In this document: positions 11,097 to 21,730 of the stretch, in pieces
Layout of the letters: every line of letters begins with the position of its first letter
Numbering within the stretch: position 1 is the stretch's first letter
Source of the DNA: Theropithecus gelada
Taxonomy: Eukaryota > Chordata > Mammalia > Primates > Cercopithecidae
NCBI RefSeq assembly: GCF_003255815.1
Contig: NC_037686.1
Coordinates: 57,385,888 to 57,449,887 of the forward strand
Direction: 5' to 3'
DNA: 64,000 nt
Position numbers and translations under genes: made by a program
The notes under the pieces: model-generated
Database searches by the model: none
Told to the model about the DNA's origin: nothing
The model's input: the letters and a program-made list of their open reading frames with translations, nothing else

Positions 11097-13005
11097 GATA
11101 TTTTTTGCACATATTTGTATGTGCATGTGGGTGTGTGTATATGTGTTTGTTTTTGTATTGTAGGTAAGCTAAGTCATTATGTTCCATAGGAGAAATTCAA
11201 TAAATGGTATTTTAATAACATACAGCTAACTAGACATACTATTTATAATGGCAAATATCAGAAAAAATTAACAACAAAAATAATTATTTCCAAGAAGTAG
11301 TAATTGAGGACAGAAACAGGTAGGGCAAGGTTTATTTTAAGGCTGAGGATTATTTGACGTTTTTATCTTGTACCTGTATTACTATGATCAAAATAAATTT
11401 TATAAATAAAGTTTATTAAAGATATACGATGTCAAATGATCTTTAAAATATGGATAAATGCTCTAAATTGAGATGGCTGATGAGGTAAATGACAATATCC
11501 TATGAATATTTTGCTTAGAAATTTGTTTTGAAATAATCTAAAAAGATGTGGTTTTGTCTTGGAATATTTTACATTTTTAAAATCTCCATACTTTCTGATT
11601 CTTAATGCCCTGCTTTCTTTAGCCTTCTAAGGGAAATATATATTTTTTTGTTGGATCAATCTTGAATTTTCCCTTTAAATATATAATTTGCTGATAAGTA
11701 AATAAGAACAATACTGAAGACAGCAAAGTAAACAACCTTTTTATTCATAAAATATATTAGCATAGGAGAGAAGGTAGGAGGAAAGAGAAAACTCTTTCTG
11801 AATGAATTTTTGAAAATATGAAGGGAAGTTTTGGAACCATTTTAGGGAGTGAAACAATACACACATCTTAGACACAGTGAGGGCTAATCTAGGTACAAAG
11901 TTATAATCAAAGATTCATTAGTCTTACTACTCATCTAATTAAAGAGAGAGACTTAAATCTTTCACGAAGTCTTTTAAAGAATGACAACAGAATAGAATTT
12001 CATAATAATCAAATGGGTAGAGCTCTCCTGACCCTCTGTGTCCTTTTTGCCCCCACTCTCTCTTCACACTATCTGTGTGTGTGTAAGCATTTCATTTAAC
12101 ATTTATTTTGTGGGTTCTTACCTCCAAATTTGGACCTATAGTCAAAAGATCAAGTGCAACTAAAATTAAATTTAGCAGATAAATCCTGAGTCAAGAACAT
12201 ATTGTTACTGTGATCATCTAGCAATAAGCCATGGTACCAAGAATTTTAGGTTGAGTATAATATATGAGTGTTTTTAGACTAATTCAGCAAAAATAGAGGA
12301 AAATAGAAGATAAAAATTATAGTTTTTCAAACAATCTTATTTTGATAAAAAAATATAGATAATTAAAATACATTTTATGTGAGTTTATGAAATGGAAGAT
12401 ACTGAAAAAACATAAAATTGTAATCTAGACATAGTCTTTAACTGAAATGTGCAAAAATACCAATTTCTTAATGCATTAGAACTCTTTTGGGACAGATGGA
12501 GGAAATAAACACTTAAACTAGTTCAAAGTCATTTTCTTACTATATTGAAACATATCAGATCACTTAGGCGCTTAGTTGATGCTATGGGACTTGCCATCAA
12601 ACACACTTTGAAATTATTGTTTTAGCTCACCCCAACAAATAGCTGTAAGTTCTGCTACAGGCTTAATACATTAAAACCTTATATCTTATTTGAATCACAA
12701 TCCACAAACTAGTCCACAAAACTACCCTTCTCTATCTAGAATGATACCATCTTAGAAAATGTGGTCTCTAACTCTGCAACAACAGAGAAAGAAAGGGTAG
12801 TAGCATCTTGTAAAACATTTTTTAAAAATAGACCTGGAAATGTTTTAAATCACATTTGCTCTAATCCGTTGGTTTGACAAAGTCATACAGCCTCAACTTA
12901 GCTAAAAGGTAGATGTGTCTTTGAAGAGTGGAGTAAGATGGAAAACATACCCTGGGTAAGTAAATGAAGAGGGAAAATAAGGTTGTTATAAAAGGGATGA
13001 CTAAT
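11097..13005. other. AT-rich non-genic stretch
   Basis: I see no gene and no repeat I can name. A short TG-rich patch lies at 11115-11155. Confidence 0.45.
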
Positions 13006-14104
13006 GACCAGTGATGATGAGCTTTTTTTCATGTTTGTTGGTCACATAAATGTCTTCTTTTGAGAAGTGTCTGTTCATATCCTTCACCTACTTTTTGATG
13101 GGGTTGTCTGTTTTTTTCTTGTAAATTTGTTTAATTTCCTTGTAAATTCTGGATATAAGACCTTTGTCAGATGGATAGATTGCAAAACTTTTCTCACATT
13201 CTGTAGGTTGCCTGTTCACTCTGATGACAGTTTCTTTTGCTGTGCAGAAGCTCTTTAGTTTAAATAGATCCCATTTGTCAATTTTGGCTTTTGTTGCAAT
13301 TGCTTTTGGTGTTTTAGTCATGGAGTCTTTCCCCATGCTATGTCCTGAATGGTATTGCCTAGGTTTTCTTCTAGGGTTTTTATGGTTTTAGGTTTTATGT
13401 TTAAGTCTTTAATCCATCAATCCATTTTTTTTTTTTTTTTTTTTAGACAGAGTCTCATTCTGTTGCCCAGGCAGATCACAGTGGCGTGATCTCAGCTCAC
13501 TGCAACCTCCGCCTCCTGGGTTCACATGATTCTCCTGCCTCAGCCTCCCGAGTAGCTGGGATTATAGGCACACACCACCACGCCCAGCTAATTTTTTGTG
13601 TATTTTTAGTAGAGACGGGATTTCACTATGTTGGCCAGACTGGTCTCGAACTCCTGACCTCGTGATCCACCCTCCTCGGCCTCCCAAAATGCTGGGATTA
13701 TAGGCATGAGCCACTGCACCTGGCTGTCTTTAATCCATCTTGAGTTAATTTTTGTATAAGGTATAAGGAAGGGGTCCAGTTTCTGTTTTCTGCATACAGC
13801 CAGCCAGTTTTCCCAGCACCATTTATTAAATAGGGAATCCTTTCTCCATTGCTTGTTTTTGTAAGGTTTGTCGAAGATCAGATGGTTGTAGATATGTGGT
13901 GTTATTTCTGAGGCCTCTGTTCTGTGCCATTGGTTTCTGTAACTGTTTTGGTACCAGTACCATGCTGTTTTGATTACTGTAGGCTTGTAGTGCAGTTTGA
14001 AGTCAGATAGCATGATCCCTCCAGGTTTGTTCTTTTTGCTTAGGATTATCTTCTCTATACGGGCTCTTTTTTCATTCCATATGAAATTTTAAGTAGCTTT
14101 TTGA
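13006..14104 (-). mobile_element. L1 (L1P-age), inverted 5' part
   Basis: This is reversed L1 ORF2 sequence from GACCAGTGATGATGAGC at 13008 through GTGCAGAAGCTCTTTAGTTT and ACCATGCTGTTTTGATTACT to CATTCCATATGAAATTTTAA. An Alu interrupts it at 13419-13725. At about 14104 the strand flips and the downstream L1 part follows in plus orientation. Two frames of 82 and 135 aa on the minus strand are ORF2 remnants. Confidence 0.9.
13405..13739 (-). mobile_element. Alu in the L1, with 14-bp TSD
   Basis: GTCTTTAATCCATC occurs at 13405-13418 and 13726-13739 and flanks a minus-strand Alu (reversed A-tail at ~13425-13444, then the reversed right and left arms, ending at GGCT). The Alu is full length (both arms), AluS-like. 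It landed after the L1. Confidence 0.95.
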
Positions 14105-14822
14105 TAAGATCTCACACCAGTTAGAATGCCGATCATTACAAAGTCAAGAAACAACATGCTGGTTAGGTTGTGGAGAAATAGAAACGCTTTTACACTGTTG
14201 GTGGGAGTGTAAATTAGTTCAACTATTCTGGAGGACAGTGTGGGTGGTTCCTCAAGGATCTAGAACCAGAAATACCATTTGACCAGGAAATCCCATTACT
14301 GATTATATACCCAAAGGATTATAAATCATTCTACTATAAAGACACATACATACGTATGTTTACTACAGCACTATTTGCAATAGCAAAAGACTTAGAACCA
14401 ACCCAAATGCCCATCAGTGATAGACTGGATAAAGAAATGTGGCACATATACACCATGGAATACTATGCAGACATAAAAAAGAATGAGTTCATGTCCTTTG
14501 CAGGGACATGGATGAAGCTGGAAACCATCATTCTCAGCAAACCAACACAGGAACAGACAATGAAACACCACATGTTCTCACTCATAAGTGGGAGTTGAAC
14601 TATGAGAACACATGGACACAGGGAGGAGACTATCACATACTGGGGCCTGTTGGGAGTGGGGGGCAAGAGGAGGGAGAGCATTAGGACAAATAGCTAATGC
14701 ATGCAGGGCTTATAACCTAGATGACGGGTTGATAGGTGCAGCAAACCACCATGGCACGTGTATACCTATGTAACAAACCTGTGGGTTCTACACATGTATC
14801 CCAGAACATAAAGTAAAATAAA
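14105..14822 (+). mobile_element. L1 (L1P-age), 3' end in sense orientation
   Basis: This runs from ATCTCACACCAGTTAGAATG through ORF2 end sequence (AAAGAAATGTGGCACATATA, GTCCTTTGCAGGGACATGG) into the 3' UTR (GGGCCTGTTGGGAGTGGGG, CCATGGCACGTGTATACCTA) and an A-rich tail at 14803-14826. Its start lies only about 45 bases downstream, in L1 order, of where the inverted part began. The same insertion event therefore produced both parts. AAGGGATGACTAATGA (before 13006) and AAGGAGGTGACTGATGA (after the tail) may be a decayed duplication. Confidence 0.9.
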
Positions 14823-14839
14823 ATACAAGGAGGTGACTG

Positions 14840-16134
14840 ATGATAGGAGGAGCACTAATGGCTAAGCCTTAGTGTATTTTATTAAGGGTTTATATAGCAA
14901 AAGTGTAACCTAAAAGAGAGATTGAGAAATTGTAGACCAGGGAAGTAGGAGAAAACAAAGTTTTCTGTTCAGGAAGTCAAGCAAATGCAATGTTTTCAGA
15001 AGGAGGGAATGATCAATTGTGTCAAATGTTGCTTATATGTAAAATGAGAACTGATATTGGCCATTAAATTAACAAATATAATGCATAGTGGTGATGTGTC
15101 AATAACAATATTAGTAGAGTAGTGGGAGAAAACTATGAAAAGAAGGTAAAAGTGAAAGAATAAGCAGAGGCCGAGTGCAGTGGCTCATGCTTGTAATCCC
15201 AGCACTTTGGTAGGCTGAGGTCAGGAGTTCAAGACCAGCCTGGCCAGCATGGTGAAACCCCATCTCTACTAAAAATACAGGAGGCTGAGATTACAGTGAG
15301 CTGAGATCGCGCCATTGCACTCCAGCCTGGGCGACAGTGTGAGGCTATGTCTCAAAAACTAAAACAAACAAACAAATAGAATAAGCAGAGAAGCTCTGGA
15401 TATAGTTCACATAGTTCTTTAAGGGAGTTTTACTAACAAGCGATAGAGAAAAATGAGAAAATGTCTGGAAAGAGAGGAAGAGCTGAGTTATTTTTTATGA
15501 AAGAGATGACAAATTTTATACATGCATATGAGAATGATAAATAGAGAACATAAATGTCAGGATGTAGGACAGAGTGTGGTAAATTACTGGGTGATTACTG
15601 AGTTAGCAAGAAAAAGCATCTAGTTCATGAATAGAGATTTGACCTTAGGAAGATGGGCGCTTCATTCATAATAACAGGAGTGAAGGCGAAGCAGAGCATA
15701 TGAATATGACTGCTAGTGGGCATGTGGTGGGAGTTTACAGAAGTTCTGTTCTGATTATCTCATTTCTAAAAAAAGTAGCAAATACTCCATCATAAATATA
15801 AGACTAAGAGCAGGTCGGTATTAAAGGAGTGAAAAAAGCCTAACAGGCTTATCTAGAAGAGTGGGAGAGTGAATAGACTAGGACACATGGTCTAATTCTT
15901 GATCATCATTAAAATTCAGCCTCATGATTTTACATGAGAACAGTCAAAATGGATTTGCATTTTTCTCTAGCCATGTGCAGCTGCACAGGTGCTAGTGTAT
16001 AAAAACAGCAAAGGTAAAAAATGCTGCGGTTATGGAATTGCCTTTTATAGCCGTTTAATAAAGCCAATGAGGAACAAGTAAGGGAGATAGGCATCTATGA
16101 GGGGACTTGGAAAAGGTCATGGGAAAATAAAAGA
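14840..16134 (+). repeat. Unnamed old dispersed repeat, left part, with an Alu inside
   Basis: Blocks such as GTCAAGCAAATGCAATG, GTGTCAAATGTTGCTTATAT and CAGAAGTTCTGTTCTGATTA feel familiar as high-copy mammalian interspersed sequence, but I cannot name the family. The text seems to resume after the mariner insertion. An Alu sits at 15170-15377. No coding potential is visible. Confidence 0.35.
15157..15390 (+). mobile_element. Internally deleted Alu with 13-bp TSD
   Basis: AGAATAAGCAGAG at 15157-15169 and 15378-15390 flanks a ~208-bp Alu. It starts GGCCGAGTGCAGTGGCTCA and ends in an (AAAC)n-type tail. Two segments are missing: part of the left arm after CTTTGGTAGGCTGAGG, and the stretch from the linker to the middle of the right arm (AAAATACAG joins GAGGCTGAGATTACAG). 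The target duplication is intact, so the losses came during or after insertion. Confidence 0.93.
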
Positions 16135-17480
16135 CTAAAAAGTATACACTTTATTTCTCAACATAAGCTCCATCAAGTTCAAGATACTTTTGTAAGCAAT
16201 GATACCAGCCAATTGTTCCATCCCTAAAGAACTGAGGGTTCCGGAAATTTAATCATGTCTTTACAGCCTTTTTTACATGATTAACTGAAGAAAACTAGAT
16301 GCCCTTTAAAGGGAATTTTTAAAGATTAGGAAACAAAAAGAAGTCAGGCAGAGGCAAATCAGGACTGTATAATGGACGCCTAATGATTTCTCATTGAAAA
16401 TCTCACAAAATTGCCCTTGTCTGATGAGAGGAATGGGCACAAGCATTGTCATGTTGGAGAAGAACTCTCTGATGCAACTTTCCTGGGTATTTTTCTGCTA
16501 AAGCTTCGGCAAACTTCCTCAAGACACTCTCATAATAAGCAAATGTTATTTTACTTTGGCCCTCAAGAAAGTGTTGCTATGACCTTTGCTCTTAATGGTC
16601 CATTTTGTTTTGACTAGGCCACTTCCCCCTCTTGGTAGCTATTGGATTGACTGTGTGCTGTCTTCAGGATTATACTGGTAAAACCATGTTGCATCTCATG
16701 TTGCAATTCTTCAAAGAAATTCTTCAGGATCTTGATCCCACTTGTTAAAAATTTCCATTGAAAGCCCTGCTGTGTTTGTAGCTCATCTGGGAACAATGGC
16801 TTTGGCATCCATCACTTGGAAAGTTTGCTCAACTTTAATCTTTCAGTCAGAATTGTGTAAGTTGAACCAGTTGAGATGTCTACGGTGTTGCCTAGTGTTT
16901 CTGCTAGTGACTTTGGTCCTCTTCAATTAAGGCATAAACAAGATGAATTTTTTTTCCTCGCAAATAGATGTGGTTGGTCTGCCACTGTGGACTTCATCTT
17001 CAGCATGGTCTCATCCCTTCTTAAAATGAGTTATCACATGGTGAAACCCCGTCTCTACTAAGAATACAAAAATTAGCCGGGCGAGGTGGCGGGCGCCTGT
17101 AGTCCCAGCTACTCGGGAGGCTGAGGCCGGAGAATGGCGTGAACCCGGGAGGCGGAGCTTGCAGTGAGCTGAGATCCGGCCACTGCAGTCCAGCCTGGGT
17201 GACAAAGCGAGACTCCGTCTCAAAAAAAAAAAAAAAAAATGAGTTATCAATTTGTAAACTGCTGATTTCTTAGGGACATTGTCCACATAAAGTTTTTATA
17301 AAGCATCTAATATGTCACTGTTCTAGCCACCCAGCTAAACCATAAATTTTTGTTTGTTCTTGCTTCAGTGTTTGCAAAATTTGTGTTGCTCTGATAGGGC
17401 TTTTTTCTAGCTGATGCCTTATTCTTTTTAGTGCCTCAATCTAGATCTCATTCAGATATGTTAAAATAAGTCAGTACAAG
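16135..17480 (-). mobile_element. mariner (DD34D) transposon relic with transposase pseudogene
   Basis: The minus strand encodes a broken mariner transposase. The C-terminus reads KYLELDGAYVEK then stop (ending near 16142). SPDLPLPDFFLFP holds the third catalytic Asp (codon 16343-16345), LQHDNACAHS the second (16448-16450) and DATWFY the first (16693-16695, with Glu of the usual DETW changed to Ala). The second and third Asp codons are exactly 105 bases apart, which is the D34D spacing of mariners. The first two lie 245 bases apart, so this stretch carries frameshifting indels. Stops are frequent. Ends are approximate; I could not define the terminal repeats or the named family. Confidence 0.85.
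17023..17249 (+). mobile_element. 5'-truncated AluY (monkey type) in the mariner, 14-bp TSD
   Basis: AAAATGAGTTATCA at 17023-17036 and 17236-17249 flanks the Alu body (17037-17235). It starts within the left arm at CATGGTGAAACCCCGTCTC and ends in an A-run. The right arm has AGCCGGGCGAGGTGGCGGGC and GAGATCCGGCCACTGCAG, the form I associate with AluYR of Old World monkeys. The body is close to consensus, so this is one of the youngest insertions here. Confidence 0.95.
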
Positions 17481-17818
17481 TTTATTATGGTGTAAACATT
17501 TCTGAAAACATGTATGGTTTTTTTCAGAATACACATTTTTTTTTCATAAACTTTTTGAAGACCCTTCATATTCAAGGGACTGAATTTAATGTTTGTGAAT
17601 AAATTGATTCTGCATAAAGTGCAAAATAGACATGCATGGAAATACAAAGGCAAAACAAATTGGCTCTATAAATTATAGATCTGGGTGAAAAGAAAATTAT
17701 TAAATTTGGAGTATATAAGGAAATAAGCAGGAAAGTGAGCAGGGGATGGTCAGAGTTTAGTATGCTTAAAACTGACTTTATAGAGAGCTTATATTCACTG
17801 GTAATGATAAGTTCTAGA
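17481..17818. other. Non-genic stretch between mariner and MER20
   Basis: I see no gene. The 96- and 60-aa minus-strand frames here carry no recognisable domain. Confidence 0.4.
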
Positions 17819-18060
17819 GCAGCGTTTCTCAACCCTAGAACTAGGTACATTGTGGAATGCATAATTCTTTGTGTGTGTCTATGGGTCTGCGTGTGGGGGG
17901 GCTATCTTGTGCAATGAATGATATTTCCCAGCATCTGGGTCTTCTCACTAGATGTTAGTAGCAATCCTCCTCCCTCCCCAGTTGTGACAACAAAAATATC
18001 TCCAGATGTGGGCACATATTTCATGGAGAGGCAACATTTCTTTACATTAAGAATAATTTG
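17819..18060 (+). mobile_element. MER20-type hAT-Charlie element
   Basis: It starts CAGCGTTTCTCAACCCTAG (terminal-repeat-like) and contains ATAATTCTTTGTG, CTCACTAGATGTTAGTAGCA and CCAGTTGTGACAAC followed by ATCTCCAGATGTGGGCA, in the order of MER20. The right end (TTAAGAATAA) is decayed. It is non-autonomous and has no transposase. Confidence 0.8.
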
Positions 18061-18640
18061 GTCTAGAATATGCCTGTAGGAGTGATTGCAGAGGTAAAGG
18101 GCAAAGTCGCGAAGGATTTGGGGTTAAGAGAGTTGGAACAATCAACCTACAGGTATTTGAAATTACTAAGATTTAAGAAATCAATGATTTGGGAGAAAGT
18201 TACAATGAAAAGGAGCCAAAATCACATATAAATGATGGGGAAGTAATTTGGATTTTGATAGATACGGCATTAAAAATGGATAGTGGGTGATACAGTGTGA
18301 ACAGTGTGATGATATGAAAATTTTCAAGTAGAAGTTTTAGGAATAAGGAAGAGAAAATAGGAAGTGGAAGTGAGGACTAAGGAAGATAACTATCCAAAGG
18401 CCACACCAGTGAAGGAAAAGTAACTACAGCCTGAGACTGCAAGGGAAGTGGGGTTCTCAAGAGAGATCCTAGTTTGAATTAGTACAATAAGGTAAAGTAA
18501 ATGCTCAAAGTTTATAATATAGGAAATTTAGTTGCTGATGGTCCATGAATATGTTATCAGAAGGTAGGGCAGGTGGGTTTCATGAGTTATGATGAGACAA
18601 AGGAGGGAGTAGAATATGAGCTGTATTTATTTAAGGAGTT
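18061..18640 (+). repeat. Unnamed old dispersed repeat, probable right part
   Basis: Purine-rich text such as GAGACTGCAAGGGAAGTGGG resembles a continuation of the element at 14840-16134. This is a pattern judgement only, and a repeat-library search would settle it. Confidence 0.25.
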
Positions 18641-19462
18641 CAAGCCTTCTTTTGGTCAGCCATATTAACAGAGGATGGGGAAGAAGGAACTCCTGGTAAA
18701 CTCAAGACAGTCAGTGGTTTCAAGGCTCTCAATGTCAGGAATATAAGAGGATGGGTCCAATACAGAGGGTCTAGGAAATGCTGTAGATCCTGAAAATGGA
18801 CTCTTCGAGGCCTGAAGAATAAAGGTGGGGAGTCTTATCTGCAGTGCTTGGAGCTCTATCTTGCCTTGTCTCTGGGAAAAATAAGACCCTGTGGAAGCAT
18901 GGTCATACATCAAGTAAACAGGAATCACTCCTTCCTCTTGAGCCTTCTCAATGGGCAATAGCAAAAATAGAGAAGCTAGATCTTACTATGAGTGCTGTTT
19001 ATCTCGATTCCTATAAGAGAAGCAAGAGGGTTGAGGAAGACTGAATCTTATCCTAAAGTTGATCACTCATCAGGAGCAGTAGCCTTGCTGTCCCCTATCA
19101 ATGTGGGAAGCAAGAGGAAATCAATCTAGTGTGGTAAAAAAGAAGTAGAGGATTTGCTGGAACTGTAATTGATAAGAGAATGGAATATATACATATGTTG
19201 GAGAGAGTTACAAATATTCAGTTAAGGGATAGTATATAATGGATGAAAGAACACAAATTAAGTTTTGTCTTCATCTAACTCAATCTGCAAAGAAGAAAAG
19301 GTTGCTGTTAATGAGTGAATTAGGAAAACAACTAAAGAAACATGATAGTTGAAATTAATCTACTGAATATAAAGCCTGTTCAGGGATGAAAGAGGAGAGA
19401 GAAATGGTACTGATCAGGTTAGATGAGCATGTCTGGCCTAAGATAGCTGCTGAGTACATGAG

Positions 19463-19505
19463 GGGTGTGTGTGTATGTGTGTGTGTGTGCATGTGTGAGT
19501 GTATT
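19463..19505. repeat. (TG)n microsatellite
   Basis: GTGTGTGTGTATGTGTGTGT, then interrupted TG steps. Confidence 0.9.
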
Positions 19506-21689
19506 TATATGCAGATATTTGTATAATATCATTACATTTATATAGAGACATAGATCATAGACATATGTTCAAAGAAAATACATATGCATATATCATATAC
19601 AGAATGGAAAATGCAAATTTCAGGAAGAAGTGCTTTCTGCATGGGTGAAAATTTTTCATTTTTGCAGTGAACTTTACTGAACAATACATAAATAAGTTGC
19701 TTTTTAAATTATTCACAGGATTGGATTGGCATTTCTAGTGTTTCTTGTGACTCCATGCCAGACTTCTACCACGAGGTCGCAATTGTTTGCATACTCATCA
19801 GTTTCTCAGAACTCAAACATACTATGGGATTAGAAGAACATCAGAAAAGATGACAGCCTTACTATTATTTAACAGTTTATTTTGTTTGTTTATTGGTTTT
19901 AGTCCCAAATTTCTTGTGGCACAAATTTTGCAATGTATCTAAGGAGTCATTCCCACATTAATTCATATCACATCCAGTATAAACCAAAGTTAGCTTATCT
20001 GGCTAACTTTTTTCATAACCAATGTCTTTATTATCAGTTGACTCTTTTTAAAATAACTATTGGGGACATTTTTATTAAGAAGCATGTCGTGGGATTTAGA
20101 TAAATGCGACCGAGTTTACATTGTGTTTGCAGAGGTACCTTGACATTTAATGACACTACATGGACTGGAATTGTCCAAGATTTTACTCTTAAGCTTACAT
20201 ATTTTTACAGAATACACAAGAGTGTATTACTATCAATAATTAAATACTCTGTCAAGACAAACAAAATGACTGAATTTAGCATACTATTGTCTTTCAAACT
20301 AGGTTACATTCTAGAGCATATGGATATCCATGTCCAAGTCATTATTTACAACACATCTCCACAACCATTACCTTTCTTTTCTGTCTACAGCTCATCATTT
20401 AAAAGATCTTAGGAATATGTACCACCCCCTTGGGTCTATAGATAAATTTTCCTTGGCACATTATGTATAGTAAATAATATTACTGACGATTGCTTCTTCT
20501 AATACCAGGGTAAATTCCAGTTTTATTTTTTTTTATTTTTTCTCTCTCTAGTTACCTGATTTTTAAATTATTCAATTAATTTATGATGGGTTATTGAATT
20601 ACTGGTTCTGATACCTTTTAATGTGATTTTTTTAAAATGACAGGGCAGGGGCCTCAATAATTAGTTTTATATTACTGTTTATTTTTTTTTTTCAATAATC
20701 AGAGATCAAGGGGAAGTACACATGTACATATTATATGTATTATATTTGCCATCTGAGATTCAGACACTGTTTTCTCCCAATCGGGGGAGGGCACTTTTTA
20801 AAAATACAAAACCATTCCTTTTATTTTCAGCTACCTAATTATGAGAAGCCTAGGGTGCTTGGGAATATTTTGCTGAATAGCTGGTCGCAAACTATCATCA
20901 AACTACTAAATCCTATGCTTTTAAAATTTTGAGATTTAGAAAGATCCCACCTGTATTAGAAGGTAAATTAAACACAAAAAAATTACCTCTTGATAGAAAA
21001 GATTTTTTAATGGAATCATCTCACTATTTCTTGAAAAACACAAAGATCTTTAAGAAAAATCGTTCTTTTCCAGGGCTTCTCTATTATCACCCTGGAGAGT
21101 TCCATATTTTTCACTACTCGGGGTTAAAGTAGTATAGCTACTTGTGGAAAGGGAGGAGGTAATTAAATTACCATTCCTGGAGGAAGTAATCATTAAAAGC
21201 TTAATTCAAATTTTGTCAATTAATTGCTTTATTCATGGCCTTATAAAATGAAATGTAAGTGAAAATTGGCAAATCTAAGAAAGGCCTTGGTTATAGATTA
21301 CCTGCAGCCTGCAGAGTTCAAGACTCACAGTGTTACTTGAAGCAAGGTCAGTTTAACTGAAACGGGAAAATTATGGGTGAAAAGAGGAACATATACTGAA
21401 GAAAAAAAAGAGGATAATTACAAGGGAATGAGCAAGAGCGAAGTCAACATACTTAACAAATTTAGATTTTCACCAATAAAGAAGCCAGAGTGCATGCACT
21501 GGTGTGGGTGGGGTGGGGTTCTTTGACTGACAACGTTTGAGGGAGTCTTAGAGCCCCTGGGGACACAGAGATACTCAGCTATCAGTTTGGTAAAACACAA
21601 TCTTTCATTTTCTGCTTACTTGGCCATGCCAGAACTCAGAGCCATCCTGAGCTTTTCTGTTGTGTACCCTTAGGGAGAAAAACACAGGA

Positions 21690-21730
21690 AAACTATTCTT
21701 TTTTTTTTTTTTCTCTCTCTCTCTCTTCTT
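21690..21730. repeat. Poly-T followed by (TC)n
   Basis: A run of about 14 T is followed by CTCTCTCTCTCTCT on the plus strand. It is a homopyrimidine tract. Confidence 0.9.

Noticed and set aside
13606..14013. 135-aa minus frame as a gene
   Set aside because: It joins reversed L1 ORF2 sequence and the Alu inside it.
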